DNA of 22,973 nt from positions 1 through 22,973 of IMG/VR virus record IMGVR_UViG_3300012013_000242; one strand, 5' to 3'. The notes under the pieces were generated by a model. That model was given only the letters and a program-made list of their open reading frames with translations, was not told the DNA's origin and did not search any database. Below, piece by piece: positions 6,904 to 12,066 of the stretch. This DNA is from a virus. The position numbers were made by a program, and so were the translations under genes. Position 1 is the stretch's first letter. Every line of letters begins with the position of its first letter.

Positions 6904-7678
6904 CGATGCAATTTCTCAGGTCTGCGCTTGCGCTCCTATCCCGAATTCAGGAACGACGTGCCACAAAAGAATTACCCGAGTCGAGCCATGTTCAAACGGA
7001 GCGGTCGGCGGGGAATTCCAACATCGAGACTCGACCTGTACTAACGGAGTCCTCTTCGATTCAGGCTGGTACATTGGACAGAACAGTTGTCAAATTAAGC
7101 CCGCCACAACCCCAGACCATCCAATTGTTATCCCCCCAACAATCGTTAAGCCAATCGAAGCAATCTGTACAACAAAAACCGAAACGCAAACGCAAGCCTG
7201 TCAAACCGGGTTCACAGGTATTAAAAAGCTCTCGCGCTCGAGCGTCTGTAAAAGCGAGCGTGGCGAAGCCGTCTGGGGAAACTGGATAACGGAAGATCTA
7301 TGTGTGCGAATACCGGCGCATCCTTTGAGCGTAAGTTCGCTTGCGAGCTTACCGAAAACACACACCCATGCTACAGAGTCGCATCACGTTCCTGTAACTG
7401 CGCCACCACCTGCGCCGACGACGACATCGACGCCGACGCAACCAAGCCCTCTAGCGAACCGCAGAACGCAATCGGTTCCAGAGGCAATTAAGCTGTCGCC
7501 GCAAACTATTCCGCGACAGGTTGCAATAACACAGGAGTTACCAGATGCCATCCGACGAGAACAAGAGTTACTCGGTCAACTTCTCATCGCAGATGATTCT
7601 TGGCTTGATCCTAACGGGCCTTCCCGTAATCGGTGGGACGGCTTACGGCGGAATGAAGTTCTATGGTCGAATGATTGA
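6860..7678 (+). CDS. Exported Cys-rich protein with WGxW module and Pro-rich tail
   Basis: A 272-residue protein. Residues 1-20 form a signal peptide (FLLSLILLLGTSDAISQ), followed by a Cys-rich domain. A second module around residues 103-150 has TQTQACQTGFTGI, VCKSERGEAVWGNWITEDLC. This C-GxxG-WGxW-C pattern recalls short thrombospondin-like modules in surface and adhesion proteins of phages and pili. A long Pro/Thr-rich stretch (about 180-220) follows. The start is chosen for the signal peptide, but its ribosome binding site is weak. The last 134 bases overlap the next gene in another frame. Function unknown; binding at the envelope is a guess. Confidence 0.6.
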   Translation: MAKFLLSLILLLGTSDAISQVCACAPIPNSGTTCHKRITRVEPCSNGAVGGEFQHRDSTCTNGVLFDSGWYIGQNSCQIKPATTPDHPIVIPPTIVKPIEAICTTKTETQTQACQTGFTGIKKLSRSSVCKSERGEAVWGNWITEDLCVRIPAHPLSVSSLASLPKTHTHATESHHVPVTAPPPAPTTTSTPTQPSPLANRRTQSVPEAIKLSPQTIPRQVAITQELPDAIRREQELLGQLLIADDSWLDPNGPSRNRWDGLRRNEVLWSND

Positions 7679-8114
7679 AACAATCGAGGCTGTCGACCGG
7701 TTTAAGCCGTATAACGATGCTGAGATTCGCGAGCAGATGAAGACATTGCAGATCGAGATGCAAGCAATTAAAGAGCGACAAATTCAAACAGCGGAGGCGG
7801 TTGTCCGTATTGCGGAACGATCTTCGGATGCGATCGCGTTATCTCGAGAGACAAAAGCGATGGCGCTAGGTAGCGCGACAGAGTCGGCGGCGATGGGGCG
7901 TGAGACTAAATCGGTAGCGGAAAGCCAAGTTCGCGAGATAAAGTCGGCCTTAGAAAGCCAACAACGGGAGCTTAAGATTGCTTTGACAAGTCAGCAGAAA
8001 GAAATCGAAGCGAAGCTCGTTACCCTAAAGCAAGACCTAGATGCAACAGCGGCGGCGCTTCGCTCTGAGATGAACATACTTAAACGAGCAACCACTAATC
8101 CGCTGGGGCGCTAA
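7545..8114 (+). CDS. Membrane-anchored coiled-coil protein, candidate inner-membrane spanin
   Basis: A 189-residue protein with one N-terminal membrane segment (residues ~16-36, MILGLILTGLPVIGG) and a long helical remainder. Residues 126-158 are three 11-residue repeats of the type ESQxxEIKSAL, a right-handed hendecad coiled coil. One membrane anchor plus a long coiled coil, next to a lipoprotein gene, is the architecture of an inner-membrane spanin, which helps fuse inner and outer membranes at lysis. K38 and R42 right after the anchor make the topology uncertain, so a structural or secretion role remains possible. AGGAG lies 7 bases before the ATG, so the start is firm despite the overlap with the upstream gene. 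Confidence 0.7.
   Translation: MPSDENKSYSVNFSSQMILGLILTGLPVIGGTAYGGMKFYGRMIETIEAVDRFKPYNDAEIREQMKTLQIEMQAIKERQIQTAEAVVRIAERSSDAIALSRETKAMALGSATESAAMGRETKSVAESQVREIKSALESQQRELKIALTSQQKEIEAKLVTLKQDLDATAAALRSEMNILKRATTNPLGR
7920..8018 (+). repeat. Three 33-bp in-frame repeats coding a hendecad coiled coil
   Basis: Three consecutive 33-base units encode ESQVREIKSAL, ESQQRELKIAL and TSQQKEIEAKL. Protein-level similarity is clear while the bases have drifted. The period is a multiple of three, so the repeat serves the protein. Unit-number differences between relatives would change coiled-coil length. Confidence 0.75.
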
Positions 8115-8335
8115 TGAGTACAGCAGAACAAAATTTTAAGTGGTCGTTAGGCGGGTTTGTAATATGCCTTGTTCTTGCTCTTCTTGTCGGATGCGAAGAA
8201 CGGTTTCGGTATACCTGTCAAGATCCGAAGAACTGGCAGACGCCAGAATGTAAGCGACCAGATTGCGCAATAAACGGTGTATGCCCTGACCAGCTAAACC
8301 GGCCTACCGACATGAAATCGGAGCGTGAACCATGA
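8114..8335 (+). CDS. Lipoprotein, candidate outer-membrane spanin
   Basis: A 73-residue protein with an N-terminal hydrophobic stretch ending in a lipobox-like LLVGC (Cys27), followed by a mature part with CQDPKNWQTPEC, then CAINGVCPDQL. The CQDPxNW..PEC pattern recurs in phage proteins encoded near lysis genes, as far as I recall. The 26-residue leader is long, but the hydrophobic core before Cys27 fits a lipoprotein signal. Its ATG shares an A with the TAA of the coiled-coil gene (TAATG), so the two are translationally coupled, as expected for a spanin pair. If not a spanin, it is an exported Cys-containing protein. Confidence 0.65.
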   Translation: MSTAEQNFKWSLGGFVICLVLALLVGCEERFRYTCQDPKNWQTPECKRPDCAINGVCPDQLNRPTDMKSEREP

Positions 8336-8640
8336 TAAATAAGTCGCCAGAGCAGATGGACGCGACCTTACGATTTATTATTGGAATCGTATTCGCGATG
8401 ACAGTGATGGGGATGGTGTTCTTTTCGCTCTATTCTTTGGTGTTCGTTACGCAGCCTATGAGCGGAATCGCTCCAGCCGACAAGCAATTTTTCTTCTTGC
8501 TATCAGATATGAGTAAGTACATATTAGGCTCGCTAGCCACATTGTTGGCGATCAAAGGCAAGGATGTTCTAAACGCAAAAACGCCGGAACCACAAGCGGA
8601 AAAGGAGAAAGAAGATGCTACCCCTCGGGCCACTTCTTGA
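8332..8640 (+). CDS. Small two-helix membrane protein, holin-like
   Basis: A 102-residue protein with two hydrophobic segments: residues ~14-38 (FIIGIVFAMTVMGMVFFSLYSLV) and ~58-74 (SKYILGSLATLLAIKG). They are joined by a short loop and followed by a charged Lys/Glu/Pro C-terminal tail, which is typical of small phage holins. Position supports this: it sits between the candidate spanin lipoprotein (ATGA overlap) and the 3TM-type holin, and before the endolysin. Two adjacent holin-like genes suggest a holin plus antiholin, or a pinholin. Confidence 0.65.
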   Translation: MINKSPEQMDATLRFIIGIVFAMTVMGMVFFSLYSLVFVTQPMSGIAPADKQFFFLLSDMSKYILGSLATLLAIKGKDVLNAKTPEPQAEKEKEDATPRATS

Positions 8641-9028
8641 AGTTGGGTCTAAGATTTTGGATCGGGTGCTTCCCGATCCGGAAGCGGCGGCTAAGGCAAA
8701 GCAAGAACTTGCCGCGCTCGAGCAGAATGGTGAACTTGCTAAGATGGCAAACGACACCAAAATTTTCGAGCTTAACGTTAAGAATACGGACTCTGCTCGG
8801 CAGATGCAGATTTCGACGCGCAGTCGAATTCCGGCAATCCTTTCTATCGTCACGGTCGCCGGGTTTTTTGGTTTGCTTGTCGGCTCGGCATTGGGCTATA
8901 TGGCGCTTACTGGTAGCGACGTAATGATGCTATTGCTCGGCGTTCTCGCAAGGGAAACCGCCTCGGTGTACAACTTCTGGCTCGGGTCGTCGAACTCTAG
9001 TCAACAAAAAGATTTGTTAAAAAAGTAA
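8615..9028 (+). CDS. Holin of the 3TM/GTA-release type
   Basis: A 137-residue protein matching the pattern of the 3TM holin family (first named from gene-transfer-agent release). It has an N-terminal segment ending in RVLPDPEAAAKAKQELAALE, a central NTDSARQMQISTRSRIPAIL, one long hydrophobic stretch (72-98), a second (about 102-120) and the C-terminal FWLGSSNSSQQKDLL. Holins permeabilise the inner membrane to release or activate endolysin. The start has AGGAG 8 bases upstream and overlaps the previous gene by 26 bases. The endolysin follows 9 bases downstream. Confidence 0.85.
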   Translation: MLPLGPLLEVGSKILDRVLPDPEAAAKAKQELAALEQNGELAKMANDTKIFELNVKNTDSARQMQISTRSRIPAILSIVTVAGFFGLLVGSALGYMALTGSDVMMLLLGVLARETASVYNFWLGSSNSSQQKDLLKK

Positions 9029-9037
9029 GGGGCGGTC

Positions 9038-9691
9038 ATGATTACGAGCCAAAAACTGATCGTCGCTACGAACTGTAGCGAAGCAAATGCAGAGAAGTAT
9101 TTGTCAGCGATCAATCTGACCCTAGAACGCTATGGAATCGGGACGAAGAAAACAACCGCCGCGTTCCTGTCGCAAATTGCACATGAGTCGTCAAGCCTAA
9201 ACACGATTGTTGAGAACCTTAACTATCGTGTAGCGGCTCTTACCGCCTTGTTTGGCCGGCAGAGGATCTCGGATGAACAGGCAAAAATGTTTGGCCGTGA
9301 TGACACAATCAAGCAGCCAGCCAATCAAGAGGCAATCGCGAACATCATCTACGGCGGGGATTGGGGGCGCCGAAATTTAGGTAACACCGACGAGGGCGAT
9401 GGATGGAAGTTTCGCGGTCGTGGGCTGAAGCAGGTGACTGGTCGGTCAAACTACGATCGGTGTGGCAAAGCCCTAGACATTGATCTTGTAAGCAATCCTG
9501 ATGAGTTGTTAAACCCGATCTATGCTGCCCTAAGCGCGGGGTGGTTTTGGGATAGCCGCAGACGGAACGGGATTGAAGAAGCCGCCGAGAGCGATGACGT
9601 TGAAACAGTCACTAAGCTAATCAACGGCGGGCTTCTAGGGATTGAGCAGCGTAAGGATCTGTACTACAAAGCTCTCGAGGTTTTAGAGTAA
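9038..9691 (+). CDS. Endolysin, glycoside hydrolase family 19
   Basis: A 217-residue single-domain GH19 chitinase-class lysozyme, the type many Gram-negative phages use to cut peptidoglycan glycan strands. Motifs: AAFLSQIAHESSSL with likely catalytic E50, VENLNY with second acid E59, GDGWKFRGRGLKQVTGRSNY (120-139), and the terminal INGGLLGIEQR. There is no signal peptide or cell-wall-binding domain, so export depends on the holin. A strong Shine-Dalgarno (AAGGGGCGG) precedes the ATG. It closes the rightward lysis cassette and its 3' end overlaps the convergent gene by 28 bases. Confidence 0.92.
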   Translation: MITSQKLIVATNCSEANAEKYLSAINLTLERYGIGTKKTTAAFLSQIAHESSSLNTIVENLNYRVAALTALFGRQRISDEQAKMFGRDDTIKQPANQEAIANIIYGGDWGRRNLGNTDEGDGWKFRGRGLKQVTGRSNYDRCGKALDIDLVSNPDELLNPIYAALSAGWFWDSRRRNGIEEAAESDDVETVTKLINGGLLGIEQRKDLYYKALEVLE

Positions 9692-9909
9692 GCGCGGAGT
9701 TCGTTTGCCAAGTAGCACATACGGTGACACATCACCCAAACATCCTTATGACTGCTAAGACCGTTGTAGATATCGCGGCAAAGGTGTTGAATTTCGATAC
9801 AGATCTCACTGTAATCACGCGGGTGACTAGATCCGCCTGACATCATCTCCCGCAGAAGATGTTGCGCTTGATCTAGTTGCTCGATAACTTCTTCGACGTG
9901 CGTTGTCAT
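9664..9909 (-). CDS. Small hypothetical helical protein
   Basis: An 81-residue leftward protein beginning MTTHVEEVIEQLDQAQHLL and predicted mostly helical. It contains EIQHLCRDIY and WVMCHRMCYLANELRAY, with three Cys. No family recognised. The start at 9909 has GGAGAAG upstream and makes an ATGA overlap with the 54-codon gene, which is why the longer in-frame start at 10095 is rejected. It is the last gene of the leftward block and ends inside the endolysin gene on the other strand. Confidence 0.65.
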   Translation of the reverse strand: MTTHVEEVIEQLDQAQHLLREMMSGGSSHPRDYSEICIEIQHLCRDIYNGLSSHKDVWVMCHRMCYLANELRAYSKTSRAL

Positions 9910-10070
9910 TGCTTCTCCCCGGTTTGCGTATCGCCGCGAATAATTAGGGTCTGAAAAAACTGCCACTTTGCTACGATAGCAGGGTCTTCTGACGGCGGCT
10001 TCCATCCGTATTCGCGCCAAGTCTTTTGAACATCGGTGTTCTTCTTGTAAACCGGTAGCTCTGCGTTCAT
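9906..10070 (-). CDS. 54-residue phage protein, Trp-rich
   Basis: A short gene found by reading the leftward strand by hand: AGGAG 7 bases before ATG at 10070, 54 codons, and TGA at 9906-9908 in an ATGA overlap with the next start. The product contains VQKTWREYGWKPPSEDP, then AIVAKWQFFQTLIIRGD. Trp, Lys/Arg and the YGWxPPSE motif look conserved-protein-like, and I have the impression of similar small phage proteins, but I know no function. The strong ribosome site, coupling and lack of any alternative gene in this 165-base gap make it credible. Confidence 0.75.
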   Translation of the reverse strand: MNAELPVYKKNTDVQKTWREYGWKPPSEDPAIVAKWQFFQTLIIRGDTQTGEKQ

Positions 10071-10078
10071 GGTATCTC

Positions 10079-10318
10079 CTAGAGTGTTTGTTCAATATCT
10101 TGAATAACGATACTTAAAGCTTCGTCTGCAAGGTCTGTTAGGTTGATAGACGAGTTCCGTCGTGCGCTAAGTGCTCTAAACATCATACGGCGGTAGATCG
10201 ACATGGCTGCCAAAGAGTTGCTTTGCTCGAGCCTTGCGATTAAATCTTCGACTGCCATCTCGAAAGCTTCTTTTTGCGCCGTCTCTGCTTTAGATAACGG
10301 GATGCTGTCAATTCTCAT
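10079..10318 (-). CDS. Small hypothetical protein
   Basis: A 79-residue leftward protein starting MRIDSIPLSKAETAQKEAF, helical with a basic centre (SIYRRMMFRALSARR) and an acidic C-terminus (ADEALSIVIQDIEQ). No family recognised. GAGG 6 bases upstream favours the ATG at 10318 over one four codons earlier. It overlaps the upstream gene by 11 bases and the next gene follows after 8 bases. Confidence 0.65.
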   Translation of the reverse strand: MRIDSIPLSKAETAQKEAFEMAVEDLIARLEQSNSLAAMSIYRRMMFRALSARRNSSINLTDLADEALSIVIQDIEQTL

Positions 10319-10499
10319 CTTGCACCTCAACCGTTACCGTCTGAGACATGATCCTTTGTATCGAGAAGTGAGCGACTAGCGCCCTAGCGGATAACCTGCC
10401 AACCTCTTCCGGCGTTAAGTCTTTGTAGTTCGCTTTCTTAAGGTCAGAGAGAATGCTATCGATAAGGGCGATATCACGAAGGCTAATGTAGGTTTTCAT
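10308..10499 (-). CDS. Small hypothetical protein
   Basis: A 63-residue leftward protein starting MKTYISLRDIALIDSILSDL, with a central LTPEEVGRLSARALVAHFSIQR. It is helical, with no recognised family. GGAG 7 bases upstream supports the ATG at 10499. It overlaps the upstream gene by 17 bases. Coupling, not homology, is the main evidence that it is real. Confidence 0.65.
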   Translation of the reverse strand: MKTYISLRDIALIDSILSDLKKANYKDLTPEEVGRLSARALVAHFSIQRIMSQTVTVEVQDEN

Positions 10500-10959
10500 C
10501 GGTGACTCCAAACCATTGAGGAACGTTGCGGTTAGTCCAGTTGGCGAATCGACGTTTTTCTGCGCGATAGTAGGCTCGGTATGCTTCGACGGGATCGTTA
10601 CAGCGGTACTCGTCCGGCATAGCTTGAGGGAAATCGGTAAGACGAGTTACTAAGATTGGCGGCGGCTGTAGCGTTTCGATAACAAGCCTTGAAGCGTGCT
10701 GCTTTCCGTAACGGAATTTGTACTCGTCACATAAAGCGATAGCGTGATCGTAAAGCCAGAACCAGTTGCCTACGCTATCTCCCGCCCAGATAGTGCATGG
10801 ATGACGCGGGTGTGTAGGTTTGTACTTGGCAGGTTGTCCGAAGCGGTAAGCGACGGAACATAGCATCTGAGCTGACTCGAGCGGCATCTTTACGACGTGC
10901 TTATCGCATTGATACTGAGCGGCTAGCACTGGATCTTTGTCTAGTACGAAGATGTTCAT
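10483..10959 (-). CDS. Conserved phage protein, possible pyrimidine-dimer glycosylase-like
   Basis: A 158-residue protein beginning MNIFVLDKDPVLAAQYQCDK and continuing HVVKMPLESAQML. It has HPRHPCTIWAGDS, NWFWLYDHAIALCDEYKFRYGKQH and a C-terminal RRFANWTNRNVPQW. This family is common in phages. The N-terminal CDKHVVKM-x-LE resembles the catalytic start of T4 endonuclease V-type (Pyr_excise) glycosylases, which remove UV dimers, but the match is loose and many relatives are simply labelled hypothetical. The many aromatic and His residues suggest nucleotide or metal binding. It is coupled to the 65-residue gene by ATGA. Confidence 0.7.
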   Translation of the reverse strand: MNIFVLDKDPVLAAQYQCDKHVVKMPLESAQMLCSVAYRFGQPAKYKPTHPRHPCTIWAGDSVGNWFWLYDHAIALCDEYKFRYGKQHASRLVIETLQPPPILVTRLTDFPQAMPDEYRCNDPVEAYRAYYRAEKRRFANWTNRNVPQWFGVTDENLH

Positions 10960-11153
10960 TCCTGCCCCTTGGTTGCATGGCGGGCGAGAATTTCTTTAAC
11001 AATCTCGAACTGCCTATCTGTTAAGTGCCCGTAATAATTAAAGGCTGCAAGCATTTTCCCCGCGAAAATATTGTCTCTGCGTGGAAGCTTTGAGATAACC
11101 TGAATAAGGTCATCAATTGCTAGGACTTGAGCGAACTGCTGATCTATGTTCAT
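10956..11153 (-). CDS. Small hypothetical protein, first gene of the leftward block
   Basis: A 65-residue protein starting MNIDQQFAQVLAIDDLIQVI, with a central LPRRDNIFAGKMLAAFNYYG and a helical C-terminus. No family recognised. AGGAG lies 8 bases before the ATG and a good leftward promoter lies 40-70 bases upstream. Its stop is coupled to the next gene by ATGA. Confidence 0.7.
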   Translation of the reverse strand: MNIDQQFAQVLAIDDLIQVISKLPRRDNIFAGKMLAAFNYYGHLTDRQFEIVKEILARHATKGQE

Positions 11154-11176
11154 GAGACTCTCCTATACGATCTACG

Positions 11177-11205
11177 TTGACGACGAAATAATAGTAGCAC
11201 ATAAA
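11177..11205 (+). promoter_or_regulatory. Possible rightward promoter for the replication operon
   Basis: TTGACG (11177-11182), a 17-base spacer and CATAAA (11200-11205). The -10 is only moderate. It overlaps the leftward promoter below, so the two could not be occupied at once. Transcription would start about 11212 and give a ~220-base leader before the initiator gene. Confidence 0.45.
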
Positions 11206-11220
11206 AAACATTAAAAGCAA
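11191..11220 (-). promoter_or_regulatory. Leftward promoter for the 9664-11153 operon
   Basis: Read leftward, TTGCTT (11215-11220), an 18-base spacer and TACTAT (11191-11196). It lacks the GTTARGATYCTAAC operator found at the other three leftward promoters, so this operon is probably controlled differently. Expected start is near 11184. Confidence 0.6.
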
Positions 11221-11258
11221 AAATAAATATCTATAGCAGTATTGAACGCGATAAATTT

Positions 11259-11435
11259 TTGCTATCCGGGTTGCGCCGTTGCAGTCTTGTTGATAGGATC
11301 TATTCGCGCCGTGAGAAGCGCAACCGAGGGTCAGTATCAGTCTTTATCGGGCTGGCCTATCTGACCGTATCAAACCCGAAAGGGTGCGACCCTCCGGAAT
11401 TCTCACCGGATAGGTCAGCGCCGATAAGGATTGGC
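11259..11435 (+). ncRNA. Candidate structured 5' leader of the replication initiator
   Basis: This untranslated stretch carries unusually many complementary segments. GGTTGCGC (11269-11276) pairs with GCGCAACC (11318-11325). GCTGGCCTATC (11351-11361) pairs over 11 positions with GATAGGTCAGC (11409-11419), one of them G-U. ACCC-GAAA-GGGT (11374-11385) is a tetraloop hairpin. CTGACC (11361-11366) can instead pair with GGTCAG upstream (11329-11334) or downstream (11413-11418). GGGT can pair with ACCC on either side. Mutually exclusive stems ahead of a start codon suggest a regulatory RNA. It resembles no riboswitch class I know. The frame is open here, so an N-terminal extension is the alternative. 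Confidence 0.5.
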
Positions 11436-12065
11436 ATGAGTTTTCAAGTCATGGCATGGGCGGTTAAGCAGCAGACCGCAAACGCGGGGCAGAAGCTAGT
11501 TCTTCTAATGCTCGCAAATCACACGAACTCACACACGGGACAATGCAATCCATCGCATAAGCTCTTAGCGGAAGAGTGTTCGATGGGGGTTTCGACCCTA
11601 AAGGGGCATCTTTCCGCCTTAGAGCAGGCGGGGTTTATCTCTGTTGTGCATAACTCGGTAGAAGGGGTTTCGCTTCCGAATTCTTATACGCTAAATGTTG
11701 AGGGGGTAGGTCAAAATCTGACGGGGGGTGAGTCAGAATCTGACCGGGGGGTGGGTCAGAATCTGGCTACAAACCTAGAAGATAAACCTATAAATAAACC
11801 TAAAGATATATATCCTGCAGAGTTCGAGCAGTTCTGGTCGCAGTACCCAAGAAAGCAAGGGAAGTACGCCGCCTTCAAGAGGTGGTCCGTTGTAACGCGA
11901 GACTCTCCGGCGGAGCTTCTGATAGATCGGGCGAGGGCTTATCAGATTGAAACGCTAGGGCGGGATATGCAGTACATCCTACTTGCGGAAACATGGCTAA
12001 ATAAACGAAGATTTTTAGACCGTCCGACGCAGCCGCGTCGTAGCTTAAACGCATTAGCGGGGTAA
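11436..12065 (+). CDS. Lambda-O-like replication initiator (HTH protein)
   Basis: A 209-residue protein. Residues ~1-75 are a winged-helix domain (MSFQVMAWAVKQ, LMLANHTN, CNPSHKLLAEECSMGVSTLK, HLSALEQAGFI), like HTH_36/replisome-organiser proteins. A low-complexity linker (GVGQNL, then again GVGQNL, about 92-115) is encoded by tandem DNA repeats. The C-terminal domain (EFEQFWSQYPRKQGKYAAFKRW, TWLNKRRFLD) is the type found in phage initiators that load helicase. The primase-helicase gene starts one base after its stop. The ATG has AAGGA 6 bases upstream, and the open frame before it is treated as leader. By analogy with lambda O it should bind the iterons in its own gene and open the AT-rich region next to them. 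Confidence 0.8.
   Translation: MSFQVMAWAVKQQTANAGQKLVLLMLANHTNSHTGQCNPSHKLLAEECSMGVSTLKGHLSALEQAGFISVVHNSVEGVSLPNSYTLNVEGVGQNLTGGESESDRGVGQNLATNLEDKPINKPKDIYPAEFEQFWSQYPRKQGKYAAFKRWSVVTRDSPAELLIDRARAYQIETLGRDMQYILLAETWLNKRRFLDRPTQPRRSLNALAG
11702..11767 (+). repeat. Three tandem iterons inside the initiator gene
   Basis: Three ~21-base units start at 11702, 11724 and 11747. Each has a run of five or more G, then TRRGTCARAATCTG[AG]C. The core GTCAGAATCTGAC is a 6-1-6 inverted repeat, perfect in unit 2. Periods are 22 and 23 bases, about two helical turns and not a multiple of three, so the repeat is kept at DNA level and is read in different frames by the gene. This is typical of initiator-binding iterons. 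Confidence 0.8.
11771..11814. other. AT-rich segment with AAACCTA repeats, candidate origin unwinding element
   Basis: Directly after the iterons lies an AT-rich stretch with AAACCTA at 11771, 11784 and 11796 (spacing 13 and 12), ending in GATATATATCC. Iterons followed by AT-rich 12-13-base direct repeats is the layout of lambda ori and of many iteron origins. The origin call is inferred from this arrangement within an initiator gene. Confidence 0.65.
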
Positions 12066-12066
12066 C

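Noticed and set aside
7300-7491. A third open frame of 63 codons inside the exported-gene region
   Set aside because: No ribosome site, and the Cys-rich signal-peptide frame at 6860 and the possible 6906 frame are better explanations.
7605-7620. A further operator-like match, TTGATCCTAAC
   Set aside because: Only about 10 of 14 positions agree, it is inside a coding overlap and no promoter hexamers lie at the right distance.
11360-11400. tRNA-like hairpins in the initiator leader
   Set aside because: No T-loop consensus, anticodon arm or acceptor stem could be assembled; the loop of AGGGT-GCG-ACCCT is too small.
11259-11435. N-terminal extension of the initiator from a TTG at 11259
   Set aside because: The ATG at 11436 has a good ribosome site and begins the HTH domain; the extension has no domain character and its DNA is rich in complementary RNA stems. 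It is not fully excluded.
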